DNA of 36,851 bases from Clostridia bacterium (GCA_017942105.1 JAGAVE010000049.1:1-36851); one strand, 5' to 3'; positions 24,924 to 33,300 are shown, counted from the stretch's first letter. Numbers and translations are program-made. The notes: a model not told the origin generated them from the letters alone.

Positions 24924-24945
24924 TCATAAATATTTGTGGTAGAAT
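24917..24945 (+). promoter_or_regulatory. Promoter of the HAD phosphatase gene
   Basis: TTGTAA (24917-24922), a 17-bp spacer and TAGAAT (24940-24945). Its -35 occupies the same bases as the trpS -35 on the other strand, so the two polymerases would compete. Confidence 0.55.
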
Positions 24946-24971
24946 ACTTTTTGTTGATTGGAGTGATAATT

Positions 24972-25625
24972 TTGGCAAATTTTGACTGTGTATTGCTTGA
25001 TTTTGACGGTACGGTTGCCGATACAAGCGAAGGAATATTTGAGGGCATACGCTACGGAATAAGAATGGAAGGTTTCCCACAGCCGAGTCCCGATGAGATG
25101 GATTCTTTCATCGGACCACCGTTAAGTGTAGGATTCAGAAATCATTTCCCCGAGGCGACTGATGAGCAGATTGAAATGATGATAATTCATTACAGGGCTA
25201 AGTATTCCGTCAGCGGATATTATAAATTTAAGCTGTATGACGGGATGGAGGATTTGCTCCTGAGCCTGAGAGCGGCAGGAATCAGAACGGGAGTTGCAAC
25301 CTCAAAGCCGCAGGTGTTTATGGACCATATTGCAAAAACCTGCGACCTTGAAAAGTATTTCGATGTTATCGTTGGTGCCGAGTCTGATAAGCTTGATGCA
25401 GGTAAAAAGGATATCATTGAAAAAGCATTTAATGCTTTGAAGGTTTACGGTTGCGAAAAGCCTGTTATGGTGGGTGACACGAAGTTTGATATCATCGGCG
25501 CAAGAGAAGCAGGAGTGCCGAGTATTGCCGTAACATTTGGCTTCGGCAGTGTTGATGAAATGATTGTCAACGGGGCAAACTATGTTGCAAAGAATTGCGA
25601 AGAAATCAAAGCTATTGTATTATAA
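24972..25625 (+). CDS. HAD-family phosphatase (phosphoglycolate-phosphatase-like)
   Basis: A 217-residue HAD hydrolase with the nucleophile motif LLDFDGTVADT, a helical cap, motif II in GVATSKP, a motif III lysine in DAGKKDI and the acidic motif IV MVGDTKFDIIGA. It belongs to the PGP/PGMB-like group, so phosphoglycolate, a sugar phosphate or PPi are possible substrates. The start was set at TTG 24972, 7 nt after GGAGTG. An in-frame start at 24936 would lie upstream of the promoter's -10 and cannot be translated from it. It is divergent from trpS. Confidence 0.85.
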   Translation: MANFDCVLLDFDGTVADTSEGIFEGIRYGIRMEGFPQPSPDEMDSFIGPPLSVGFRNHFPEATDEQIEMMIIHYRAKYSVSGYYKFKLYDGMEDLLLSLRAAGIRTGVATSKPQVFMDHIAKTCDLEKYFDVIVGAESDKLDAGKKDIIEKAFNALKVYGCEKPVMVGDTKFDIIGAREAGVPSIAVTFGFGSVDEMIVNGANYVAKNCEEIKAIVL

Positions 25626-25632
25626 AATGAAC

Positions 25633-25672
25633 AAATCCCACTTCGTTTTGAAGCGGGATTTTCTATACCTTT
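25633..25672. terminator. Shared terminator between HAD and DUF2809 genes
   Basis: AAATCCC (25633-25639) with GGGATTT (25655-25661) and CTTC/GAAG inside, separated by one mismatch, loop GTTTT. T-rich on the plus side; it lies between convergent genes. Confidence 0.6.
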
Positions 25673-26052
25673 TTTCTGAATAAAACAAAGTCAACGATAG
25701 CTGCAACTGAACATCCTACGGCATAGCACGCAATGTCTGCCCAAGCAAAGGATGTGCCCATTACTGTAACGAGCAGGGGATTGTCTTGAACACCTAAAAG
25801 TTCAACATAGTTAAAATATTGCCCGATCTCTATAAGTGTAGCGAAGATCATAACATAAACACTCATCAGTTTGAATTTATCAGGAAATATAATTCGTGCA
25901 AAACTCCAAACAAGAACGGTTACTATCATATCTCCAACGAAAGGGCGTATAAAATCATCGTGAAAATAAAGAGCAATCAGCACTTCAATAATAAAAAGAA
26001 AAACGAAAACTCCAAGAAAAATCAATCTCTTTTCAGATACCGCTGATTTCAT
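25663..26052 (-). CDS. DUF2809-type membrane protein
   Basis: A 129-residue protein with four hydrophobic helices. The loop FIRPFVGDMIVTVLVW, the segment EIGQYFNYVELLGVQDN and GTSFAWADIACYAVG match my memory of the DUF2809 family, whose function is unknown. ATG 26052 is chosen because AGGTGG stands 8 nt upstream; a GTG 4 codons earlier begins against that site. It is single-copy here, between its own promoter and a terminator, with no functional hint from neighbours. Confidence 0.8.
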   Translation of the reverse strand: MKSAVSEKRLIFLGVFVFLFIIEVLIALYFHDDFIRPFVGDMIVTVLVWSFARIIFPDKFKLMSVYVMIFATLIEIGQYFNYVELLGVQDNPLLVTVMGTSFAWADIACYAVGCSVAAIVDFVLFRKKV

Positions 26053-26074
26053 AAAAATCACCACCTACAATTTC

Positions 26075-26103
26075 AATATAGCATGTATTGTTGATATATG
26101 CAA
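26075..26103 (-). promoter_or_regulatory. Promoter of the DUF2809 gene
   Basis: On the minus strand TTGCAT (26098-26103), a 17-bp spacer and TATATT (26075-26080). The -35 abuts the Rnf operon terminator. Confidence 0.58.
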
Positions 26104-26104
26104 C

Positions 26105-26137
26105 AAAAAGACGACACTTTTCAATGTCGTCTTTTTT
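26105..26137 (-). terminator. Terminator of the Rnf operon
   Basis: AAAAAGACGACA (26105-26116) and TGTCGTCTTTTT (26125-26136) form a 12-bp stem with an 8-nt loop. T-runs occur on both strands. It sits 8 nt past the rnfB stop. Confidence 0.88.
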
Positions 26138-26144
26138 GCGTAAT

Positions 26145-26951
26145 TTAGTTTTCAAGTGTGATAAGGTTAATGCATTTAACGGGGCAGACCTCAGTACATT
26201 TACCGCATCCCGTACATTTTGCAAAGTCAACCTTAGCGCAGAAGTTTTCAACCTTGACGGCATCAAACTCGCAAGCCTTGACGCATTTCATACAGCCGAT
26301 ACAGCCGAGATCGCATTCTTTACGGGTGATTGCACCCTTATCCTTGTTAGCGCAAAGCACAACTGCCTTTGCTTCGTGAAGGGGCATCATCTTGATAATG
26401 CCGTTAGGGCAGGTCTTAAGGCACATCTTACAAGCCTTACACATTGCAGGGTTAACTCGTGCAACACCGTCACATATACGGATTGCTTCGTAAGGACAAG
26501 CTTTTGCACAGTCACCAAGACCAATACATCCGTAGATACATTCCTTCGGACCACCGAAAAGCTGCTTTGCCATCTGGCAGGACTCAACACCGTTGTAAAC
26601 CATCTTTGTTTTTGCTTTTTCGCAGAAGCCCTGGCAAGTAACAACAGCCGCCGAGGGAGCAACATTTCCTGCGGAGAGACCTGCAATCTCAGCAATCTGA
26701 GCTGAAACATCGTTTCCGCCAGGTGCGCAGAGAGCTGTGTTTTTTGTAATGCCCTTTGAAAGAGCAGCAGCGTAACCGTCACAGCCTGAGAAGCCGCAGG
26801 CGCCACAGTTTGCGCCGGGGAGACATTCACGGATTTCTTCAGCTTTCTTGTCAACGGGAACAGCCATAACGATTGATGCTACAGCAAGACCGAGACCTGC
26901 AATAAGACCGATGACAGAAACTATCAATACAGCGATTAAAATTGAACTCAT
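26145..26951 (-). CDS. rnfB: Rnf complex subunit B (iron-sulfur)
   Basis: A 268-residue subunit that accepts electrons from reduced ferredoxin. One N-terminal membrane helix (about 4-29) is followed by the Fe-S domain ECLPGANCGACGFSGCDGYA. Four further Cys-rich 4Fe-4S motifs follow, including CIGLGDCAKACP, CKACKMCLKTCP, CIGCMKCVKAC and CTGCGKCTEVCP, so about five clusters in total, as in clostridial RnfB. GGGAGG precedes ATG 26951. It is the last gene of the operon. Confidence 0.96.
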   Translation of the reverse strand: MSSILIAVLIVSVIGLIAGLGLAVASIVMAVPVDKKAEEIRECLPGANCGACGFSGCDGYAAALSKGITKNTALCAPGGNDVSAQIAEIAGLSAGNVAPSAAVVTCQGFCEKAKTKMVYNGVESCQMAKQLFGGPKECIYGCIGLGDCAKACPYEAIRICDGVARVNPAMCKACKMCLKTCPNGIIKMMPLHEAKAVVLCANKDKGAITRKECDLGCIGCMKCVKACEFDAVKVENFCAKVDFAKCTGCGKCTEVCPVKCINLITLEN

Positions 26952-26965
26952 ATTTCCGTCCTCCC

Positions 26966-27565
26966 TTATGCAAAAATGTTTTCAACGACTCCTGCAAAGC
27001 CGAGGAAAGAAAGTGAAACGAGTGAAGCTGCGATGAGAGTTATCGGAAGACCCTTGAGGAATTTCGGAATGTCGCAGGATTCAAGTCTTGAACGGACACC
27101 TGCAAACATAACCATTGCTACGAGGAAACCGACACCTCCACCGATTGCGCAGACGAGAGATTCGATGAAATTGTAGCCGTTGTCAATGTTAAGAGTAACA
27201 ACACCAAGAACTGCGCAGTTTGTAGTGATAAGAGGAAGATAGATGCCGAGAGAATTATAAAGAGAAGGGATATATTTCTTAAGCACTATCTCAACCATCT
27301 GAACGAGCGCTGCAATAACAAGGATGAATACGATAGTCTGAAGGTATTCAAGGTTGTTTGCAACGAGGAGGTATTTGTTGATAGGGTAGGTAACTGCAGT
27401 TGAAAGAGCCATAACGAAGATAACCGCGAGTGACATACCGACTGCCGTGTTTACCTTCTTTGAAACACCGAGGAAGGGGCAGATACCAAGGAACTTTGCA
27501 AGAACGAAGTTCTGCGTAAGAATCATTGTCAGCAGAATGCTCAATAAACCTTTAGTAAGCTCCAT
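26966..27565 (-). CDS. rnfA: Rnf complex subunit A
   Basis: A 199-residue membrane subunit with six helices. It pairs with RnfE in the membrane core of the Na+ or H+ pumping complex. The paired half-cluster cysteines are in LGICPFLGV (C29) and NCAVLG, which with RnfE hold an intramembrane iron-sulfur centre. The start overlaps the rnfE stop by one base (TAATG), with AAGGAGG inside rnfE. Confidence 0.96.
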   Translation of the reverse strand: MELTKGLLSILLTMILTQNFVLAKFLGICPFLGVSKKVNTAVGMSLAVIFVMALSTAVTYPINKYLLVANNLEYLQTIVFILVIAALVQMVEIVLKKYIPSLYNSLGIYLPLITTNCAVLGVVTLNIDNGYNFIESLVCAIGGGVGFLVAMVMFAGVRSRLESCDIPKFLKGLPITLIAASLVSLSFLGFAGVVENIFA

Positions 27566-28308
27566 TATGCTTCAACCTCCTTCTTCTCACAGGACTCTTC
27601 AGTTGCCCTGATTGAGCAAGATTTAGCCATAGGACAGTTTTCGCAACCCTTAAGCTCTGCTTTGGGTTTGCCTTTTGATTCAGCGAGCTTGTTGGCAAGA
27701 GCCATAACCAAACCGTATGTAAAGAAACCACCGGGAGCAAGGACGAAAATAAGCATCGGGTTTTCGTTGAGGAACGGAATGGAGAAGCCGTTGAAATCAT
27801 TTCCGATAAGTTCTCCCAAGCCTGCAAGGAATGTACCTGCACCGAGGATCTCACGGATCGTTGCCATAACGAAAAGAGCTGCCGTAAAGCCTATGCCCAT
27901 TCCGAGACCGTCAACGGCAGAGGCGAGAACACCGTTCTTTCCTGCGAAAGCTTCTGCTCTGCCGAGGATGATGCAGTTAACAACGATAAGAGGAAGGTAA
28001 ACGCCAAGCTGCTCATCAAGCATAGGAACAAATGCTTTAACAAGCATCTGAACGATTGTAACAAACGATGCGATAACTACGATGTAAGCAGGGATACGCA
28101 CCTTTGAAGGAATAACTTTTCTTAATGCTGATATAACGATATTTGAGCATACGAGAACGATTGAAGCTGAGATGCCCATACCGATAGCACCCATAACGGA
28201 GGTTGAGGTTGCAAGCGTCGGGCAAGTACCGAGAACGAGTCTTAAAACGGGGTTTTCGATAACAAGACCCTTGGTAAATTCTTTGCCGAGCGATTTTTTC
28301 TCTGCCAT
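27565..28308 (-). CDS. rnfE: Rnf complex subunit E with Cys-rich tail
   Basis: A 247-residue membrane subunit, partner of RnfA. The core shows LGTCPTLATSTS (C29) and NCIILGRAEAF (C112). The final stretch (about 212-247) extends past the last helix and carries four cysteines (C222, C225, C231, C240) in the arrangement GCENCPMAKSC...SC, which I do not recall in other RnfE proteins. It could bind a metal or cluster facing the cytoplasm. It overlaps rnfG by one base and rnfA by one base. Confidence 0.95.
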   Translation of the reverse strand: MAEKKSLGKEFTKGLVIENPVLRLVLGTCPTLATSTSVMGAIGMGISASIVLVCSNIVISALRKVIPSKVRIPAYIVVIASFVTIVQMLVKAFVPMLDEQLGVYLPLIVVNCIILGRAEAFAGKNGVLASAVDGLGMGIGFTAALFVMATIREILGAGTFLAGLGELIGNDFNGFSIPFLNENPMLIFVLAPGGFFTYGLVMALANKLAESKGKPKAELKGCENCPMAKSCSIRATEESCEKKEVEA

Positions 28309-28871
28309 CAGTTTGCACCTGCCTTTCCTTCTGTTATGGTTTTGTAATCAGTCATGGCCGCATTTACTGCCTCTGCAACTGCTTTTGATGAAATCGTTGC
28401 ACCTGAAATAGCATCAATTTCATTGTTGTTTGCGTCTGCAGAATTTTTAAGAACAGTAACAGTGCCGTTCATACCGATAAATTTGTCTTTGAATTCGGGT
28501 TTATCAGCGTTCATGCCAAGACCCGGAGTATCGTTAATCTGAAGGATGTCAATACCGGTGATTTCACCCTTGGTGTCGATACCGGTCATAACGATTATGT
28601 CTCCGCCGTAGCTCTTGGTTGTCTTTGTGAAAACCATACCGATTTCTTTGCCGTTCTTATCAAGGCCGACAACATAGCTGATGCCGTCACTTGTCTTTTC
28701 TTCAAATTTCTCTGCGTCCGAAAGAACAGTCTTTCGGGCATCTATTTCTGTCTGCACTGCGAGCTCTTCGATAATCGGAGCCGTAACCTGGTTAGCAAAA
28801 GCAAGAAGGGTTGTTGAAACAAGACAGATGATAAAGAGCGCGATTGTAGGAATTAATATGTTTTTTGTCAT
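28308..28871 (-). CDS. rnfG: Rnf complex subunit G (covalent FMN)
   Basis: A 187-residue subunit with one N-terminal membrane helix (about 5-27) and an extracytoplasmic FMN-binding domain. The flavinylation motif is DAISGATISS, so T159 should carry FMN through a phosphoester bond made by ApbE. DTPGLGM is the conserved ETPGLG-like loop. ATG overlaps the rnfD stop by 4 bp, and AAGGAGG precedes it. Confidence 0.95.
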   Translation of the reverse strand: MTKNILIPTIALFIICLVSTTLLAFANQVTAPIIEELAVQTEIDARKTVLSDAEKFEEKTSDGISYVVGLDKNGKEIGMVFTKTTKSYGGDIIVMTGIDTKGEITGIDILQINDTPGLGMNADKPEFKDKFIGMNGTVTVLKNSADANNNEIDAISGATISSKAVAEAVNAAMTDYKTITEGKAGAN

Positions 28872-29860
28872 TTTGCCTTAGCCTCCTTTTCTTTTTTTGG
28901 AGTGCCGAAAGGCTTGGGAAGAGTGATGTTTTCAATCAGCGGAACAAGAATGTTCATAAGGATGATTGAATATGAAACACCTTCGGGAAGATTTCCGAAA
29001 ATACGGATGATCGATGTGATAAGGCCGCATCCGATTGCGAAAATAATTTTACCCTTGAAGGTTATGGGCGATGTCGTATAATCGGTTGCCATAAAGAATG
29101 CACCGAGCATAAGACCGCCGCCGAGAAGCTCGTAGGCTACGAAAAGAAGATTACCCTTGCCTGCAACGAGCATAAACAGAGCAACAGTACCGAGGTAAAC
29201 AAGAGGAATTGTCGGGGAGATTACTTTGCGTATGATGAGGTAAAGACCGCCGATGAGGATTGCGATTGCGCAGGTTTCGCCGAGGCATCCTTCACGCTGA
29301 CCGATAATCATCTCAACAAGTGTAGGAAGTCCTCCTGTTTCCGATGAGGTCATATTGTGGATATCCGCAAGAGGAGAAGCTTTTGTTATGCCGTCAAGCT
29401 GTTGCATAGTCCATGTACGGGGGACTGTCCATGTTGACATTGCAACGGGGAAGGATGTCAGAAGAACGATTCGTCCTGCAAGGGCAGGGTTGACAAAATT
29501 CTGCCCGATGCCGCCGAAAAACTGTTTTGCAACAACAATTGCGACCGCGGAGCCGATAGGAACCATCCAGAGAGGAATGCTTACCGGAAGATTGAAAGCA
29601 AGAAGCAAGCCTGTTATAACGGCGCTGAGATCGCCAATGGTCTGCTCTCTTTTCATAAATATTCTTGAAATATATTCAAAAATAACGCAGAAGCCGACTG
29701 AAAGACACTCAATAAGCAAAGCTCTCGGGCCGAAAAAGAAAACTGAAGCAACAAGAGCGGGGATGAGTGCGATAATAACATCGAGCATAAGGCTTCTTAC
29801 GGTTTTATGCGTACGGTCATGCGGAGAAGCGCTGACCACAAGCTTATTATTCAAAGTCAT
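28868..29860 (-). CDS. rnfD: Rnf complex subunit D (covalent FMN, membrane)
   Basis: A 330-residue subunit with about ten membrane helices, the homologue of NqrB. The region FFGGIGQNFVNPALAGR is characteristic. The flavin-acceptor segment reads DGITKASPLA (156-165), matching the usual D..(S/T)GATPLA but with Ser162 in place of Thr and Lys instead of Gly. Start and stop overlap rnfC and rnfG by 4 bp each. Confidence 0.95.
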   Translation of the reverse strand: MTLNNKLVVSASPHDRTHKTVRSLMLDVIIALIPALVASVFFFGPRALLIECLSVGFCVIFEYISRIFMKREQTIGDLSAVITGLLLAFNLPVSIPLWMVPIGSAVAIVVAKQFFGGIGQNFVNPALAGRIVLLTSFPVAMSTWTVPRTWTMQQLDGITKASPLADIHNMTSSETGGLPTLVEMIIGQREGCLGETCAIAILIGGLYLIIRKVISPTIPLVYLGTVALFMLVAGKGNLLFVAYELLGGGLMLGAFFMATDYTTSPITFKGKIIFAIGCGLITSIIRIFGNLPEGVSYSIILMNILVPLIENITLPKPFGTPKKEKEAKAK

Positions 29861-31203
29861 TTTTTAGCACCTGCCTCTCTGACGAGTGATTTTGCAAGAC
29901 GCATATGCTGAACAAGAGGCTTCTTGGCAGGGCAGGAATAAGCACAGCTTCCACATTCCATACAAACCATAACGCCGTCCTTGATGAGTGCGTCTACATC
30001 CTTTGCTTTTGTATTTCTGACGATTCGCGTCGGAACAAGGCTGAGCGGGCAGGCTGAAGCACAGCGTCCGCAGCGTATGCAGTCCGTCTCCTTAAATACC
30101 TTTGCGTCATCCTTTGAAAAAGCAAGCAAAGCGTTGTTACTCTTTGAAAGAGGATGGTCAAGATCTGTTATTGCAGTACCCATCATCGGACCGCCTGCAA
30201 TAATTTTCACGGGTTCATCCTTGAAACCGCCGCAGAATTCGATAATATCGCTGATGCTTGTACCGATCGGCACTCTGACATTTTTGGGTTCTTTGATTGC
30301 AAGACCGTCAACCGTGAGCGAACGACTGACAAGAGGCTTGCCGGTTTTGAGGTAACGGGATATGAATGCTGTTGAAGCAACATTCATAACCATACAACCT
30401 ATGTCTGACGGGAGCTTTCCGGGAGGTAACTGACGACCTGTTGCGGACTGAATCATCATCTTCTCAGCACCCTGAGGATAACGGGATTCAAGCTGCATAA
30501 TCTTGATTGCTCCGCCTGCACTGCTGTCTCCGTCAACTATTTGCTCAAGGATTTTAAATGCCTCGGGCTTGTTATCTTCAACAGCAATAACGACATGGGG
30601 GATTTCAAGGAATTCCATGATCGTTCTGATTCCCGAGTAAATATCCCAGGAGTTTTCTATACACTCGCGATAGTCAACCGTTATATACGGCTCACACTCC
30701 GCGGCGTTGATGATAAGTGTATCGATTTTAGAGGGAGCATTGAGCTTGATATGAGTCGGGAAGCCCGCACCGCCGAGACCGACGAGTCCTGATTCGCGGA
30801 TAGCTTTAATAAAATCTTCCTTTGTCTCAACATGGGGAGCTTTAATCCCTTCGTAAAGACGCATCTCACCATCAGATTCGATTGTAACGCCCTGAGCCAT
30901 GGCGCCGCCGGGAAGCTTGACATTTCCGATAGCTGTGACAGTACCTGAAACTGAAGCGTGAATCGGTGCGCTGACGGGCTTGTCGCTGTCGCCGATGACC
31001 TGACCGACGGCAACTTTATCACCAACCTTAACCGTCGGTGTACAAGGTGCACCAATGTGCTGTTGCATAGGTAAAACAACCTGTTTGGGTTCCGGCATAC
31101 GCACAACTTCAAGCTCTGCCGTGTTCTTATGGTGAGGAACCTTAACACCGCCGCGAACCTTCTTAACTGCGTTAATTACGCCGGGAATATGAATTTTACC
31201 CAT
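29857..31203 (-). CDS. rnfC: Rnf complex subunit C (NADH side)
   Basis: A 448-residue cytoplasmic subunit, where NAD(H) and FMN bind. It has the Gly-rich nucleotide region GLVGLGGAGFPTHIK and NAAECEPYITVDYR, then two 4Fe-4S motifs near the C-terminus, CIRCGRCASACP and CMECGSCAYSCP. It lacks the long repetitive C-terminal extension of proteobacterial RnfC. AAAGGGG precedes ATG 31203. It opens the rnfCDGEAB block. Confidence 0.96.
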   Translation of the reverse strand: MGKIHIPGVINAVKKVRGGVKVPHHKNTAELEVVRMPEPKQVVLPMQQHIGAPCTPTVKVGDKVAVGQVIGDSDKPVSAPIHASVSGTVTAIGNVKLPGGAMAQGVTIESDGEMRLYEGIKAPHVETKEDFIKAIRESGLVGLGGAGFPTHIKLNAPSKIDTLIINAAECEPYITVDYRECIENSWDIYSGIRTIMEFLEIPHVVIAVEDNKPEAFKILEQIVDGDSSAGGAIKIMQLESRYPQGAEKMMIQSATGRQLPPGKLPSDIGCMVMNVASTAFISRYLKTGKPLVSRSLTVDGLAIKEPKNVRVPIGTSISDIIEFCGGFKDEPVKIIAGGPMMGTAITDLDHPLSKSNNALLAFSKDDAKVFKETDCIRCGRCASACPLSLVPTRIVRNTKAKDVDALIKDGVMVCMECGSCAYSCPAKKPLVQHMRLAKSLVREAGAKK

Positions 31204-31217
31204 CTATTCAACCCCTT

Positions 31218-31745
31218 TCAATTATAAACATTGATAATTTTTTCTAAAGGCGGGATTACCAACCTCAATGCTGTTCCCGTAATAAAACCTGTTAAAACGG
31301 CAAACAACATAAGTATCGGCCCGTATCCCGTTATGAGCGCCCAAGTGCCTGAGAGAACACAAGCAACGATGAGCTGACCTAAATTATGACAAACGGCACA
31401 GATAATTCCGATACCGATGTATCCGATTTTGAGTTTTTTGCTTCTGAGAAGCAGAAGAGCGGCTGTTGTGCTTAAAACTCCGCCCGCACCGCTCATAAGC
31501 ATAGCGGTTGTTCCTCTTGTTATACCGGCAAAGGCGGCTTTGAGGATGGTTATGATAAAAGCGCTACCTGCGCCGGATGACGAGGCTAAAAACATCGTAA
31601 CGACATTTGAAAGTCCCGGCTTCGCTCCGGGGGGAACTCCGGGGAGAGGAGGGATAAGAGATTCAAGAAAGGAAAGAGAAATCGCCAACGCTCCCATAAT
31701 TCCGAGAAAAGCCACTTTTTTAGCTGTTGAATTCTTTGTATTCAT
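31218..31745 (-). CDS. Gx transporter-family membrane protein
   Basis: A 175-residue protein with about five or six helices and the conserved segment LIPPLPGVPPGAKPGLSN (the GxPPGxKxGLxN pattern). This is the Gx transporter / heptaprenyl diphosphate synthase component I family, whose substrate is not settled. It often sits next to rnf, apbE and NusG-domain-II genes in Firmicutes. ATG 31745 is used; the open frame continues upstream but overlaps the preceding gene. The ribosome-binding site is weak (ACGG), which suggests coupled translation. Confidence 0.8.
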   Translation of the reverse strand: MNTKNSTAKKVAFLGIMGALAISLSFLESLIPPLPGVPPGAKPGLSNVVTMFLASSSGAGSAFIITILKAAFAGITRGTTAMLMSGAGGVLSTTAALLLLRSKKLKIGYIGIGIICAVCHNLGQLIVACVLSGTWALITGYGPILMLFAVLTGFITGTALRLVIPPLEKIINVYN

Positions 31746-31756
31746 AGTCAATACCG

Positions 31757-32122
31757 TCAGTAAGTTATCATATCGGTTTTGCCTGCACCCTTGATTGTAA
31801 TAACGACTTTTTGAGGCAGGCAGGCGGCTGTCTGACCTTTTGCTGTAAGCCAACCGCTGTTAACGCAAAGTTCATCCTTGCAAGAGGAAGAAGAAAATCG
31901 TATAGCACCGTTTCTGACGCTTATAACAATATTTTCATTGGGGCAAAAAACTGTTTCTTCATCGATTTCGCTCAGATTAAATTCTTTTACAATCTCTCCG
32001 TCGGCATAAACCTGAGCAATCAGCTCATCGTTTTTAAAAACATTCGGAATCAAGAAAATGAAGCTTAAAACAATAACCCCGATGATTATAAAAATATCTG
32101 TACGGCTGAAAAGTTTTCTCAT
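31757..32122 (-). CDS. NusG domain II-containing exported/membrane protein
   Basis: A 121-residue protein with one N-terminal membrane helix (about 8-26) and a small beta-rich outer domain. The motif SCKDELCVNSGWLTAKGQTAACLPQKVVITI is the signature of the NusG domain II-like family found beside ApbE and Gx transporters (read in shorter pieces: CKDELCVNSGW, AKGQTAACLP). Three conserved Cys could form a disulfide or bind a cofactor. Its start overlaps the apbE stop by 4 bp. Its role in Rnf maturation is not known. Confidence 0.82.
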   Translation of the reverse strand: MRKLFSRTDIFIIIGVIVLSFIFLIPNVFKNDELIAQVYADGEIVKEFNLSEIDEETVFCPNENIVISVRNGAIRFSSSSCKDELCVNSGWLTAKGQTAACLPQKVVITIKGAGKTDMITY

Positions 32123-33153
32123 TTTCCCACCACAAAGCTTTCGTCAGTGAGAGTGAAGCATTCTCTGAGTCCGTCTGTCGTTCGGATTGTTTTATCTTTG
32201 AAAACAAACACCGCTTGAGCATTGTATTTGGCTAAAAGGGAAATACTTTCCTGATATCCGAGAATGTAGCAGGCTGTCGAAAGAGCATCACTCAGAAGAC
32301 CTGAATCGCAGACGACGGTTACACTTGAAAGTCTGCTGTCTGCAGGGTAACCCGTTGTGGCGTCAAGGATGTGATGATAAGTTTCGCCGTCTTGCTCAAA
32401 AAACTTTTCGTAGTTACCTGAAGTTGAAACGAAAGCATCAGACAGCTCAAGTGTACCCAGCGTTGTCTGACTGTTTTGAGGGTTCGCGATTCCAACGGTG
32501 AATTCTCTGTCTCCGTAAAGAAGAAGGCTTCCGCCGACTGAAATAATCGCTGAATCTGTTTTTGTTGATTCAAGAAGAGTTTTAATTCTGTCGCAGGCGG
32601 CACCTTTTCCGACGGCGCCGAGGTCAAGCGACTGACCTTCTTTGATTTTGACACTTGTATCTGAAAGCTCAACATAAGGATATCCGACGAGAGAAAGTGC
32701 TTCGTCGATTTTTTCCTTTGCAGGGACGCTTTGATTTTCGCCGTCAAAGTTCCAAAGCTTTGTGATTTCACCGATAGTTATATCGAAAACGCCGCCGCAG
32801 TTTTTTGAAACCTCGAGCGATTTTGAAATTATATCTGCTGTTTCGTAAGAAACGGAAACGGAAGTATCAGGGTTGTTGTTGATTCTGTCGATATCAGAGT
32901 TCTCTTCATTCCTCGAAAGGAGAGCTCGTTCGGTCTCGTTAATATTTTCTGCAATGAGCTGAGCTGTTTCTTCCCCGTCAGGGCCGTAAAGCTTGATATT
33001 TATAATCGTACCCATAGCAACGGAAGTTGTTTGAAATTCACGGTTTTTTTTCACCGTATCGAAAATAACGATTCCTATGATAAGGGAAAGGCATAACGCA
33101 AGAGCTATCCAGGCTCGTTTATCAACTTTTTTTATTGCTTCAGCGATTTTCAA
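32119..33153 (-). CDS. apbE: FAD:protein FMN transferase, flavinylates RnfG/RnfD
   Basis: A 344-residue ApbE. It splits FAD and attaches FMN to Thr or Ser of target proteins on the outer face of the membrane. A membrane anchor (about 13-33) is followed by TSVAMGTIINIKLYG, DITIGEITKLWNF, LDLGAVGKGAACD, SVGGSLLLYG, HHILDATTGYPAD and SDALSTACY, all family marks. The start was set at TTG 33153: GGTGAT lies just upstream at the correct spacing, and the protein begins MKIAEAIKK. ATG 33174 has no Shine-Dalgarno and lies only about 17 nt from the predicted transcription start. First gene of the Rnf operon. Confidence 0.92.
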   Translation of the reverse strand: MKIAEAIKKVDKRAWIALALCLSLIIGIVIFDTVKKNREFQTTSVAMGTIINIKLYGPDGEETAQLIAENINETERALLSRNEENSDIDRINNNPDTSVSVSYETADIISKSLEVSKNCGGVFDITIGEITKLWNFDGENQSVPAKEKIDEALSLVGYPYVELSDTSVKIKEGQSLDLGAVGKGAACDRIKTLLESTKTDSAIISVGGSLLLYGDREFTVGIANPQNSQTTLGTLELSDAFVSTSGNYEKFFEQDGETYHHILDATTGYPADSRLSSVTVVCDSGLLSDALSTACYILGYQESISLLAKYNAQAVFVFKDKTIRTTDGLRECFTLTDESFVVGK

Positions 33154-33197
33154 AAACATCACCCGATTCTGCATAATGACACAAATATCTATTCTTG

Positions 33198-33226
33198 ATT
33201 ATACAATGAAAAATATTTTTATTCAA
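33198..33226 (-). promoter_or_regulatory. Promoter of the apbE-rnf operon
   Basis: On the minus strand TTGAAT (33221-33226), a 17-bp spacer and consensus TATAAT (33198-33203). All nine genes down to rnfB could be read from it, with start/stop overlaps or short gaps throughout. Confidence 0.65.
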
Positions 33227-33261
33227 TAGAAAAACGGTTAATTAAATATTTAACAAAGTTA

Positions 33262-33300
33262 CCGTAAATGAAGAAAAGCGTCCGCCGAAGCGAACGCTTT
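33262..33300 (-). terminator. Terminator of the surface-protein gene
   Basis: AAAGCGT (33275-33281) and ACGCTTT (33294-33300) enclose an inner CGC-CGAA-GCG stem, one mismatch between. On the minus strand TTCTTCATTT follows, weakly T-rich. Confidence 0.55.

Noticed and set aside
24865..24935. T-box leader of trpS
   Set aside because: Only about 25 nt of leader follows the predicted start, far too short for a T-box.
24936..24971. Upstream start of the HAD gene
   Set aside because: It would precede the promoter's -10 and the transcription start. The TTG at 24972 has a well-placed GGAG.
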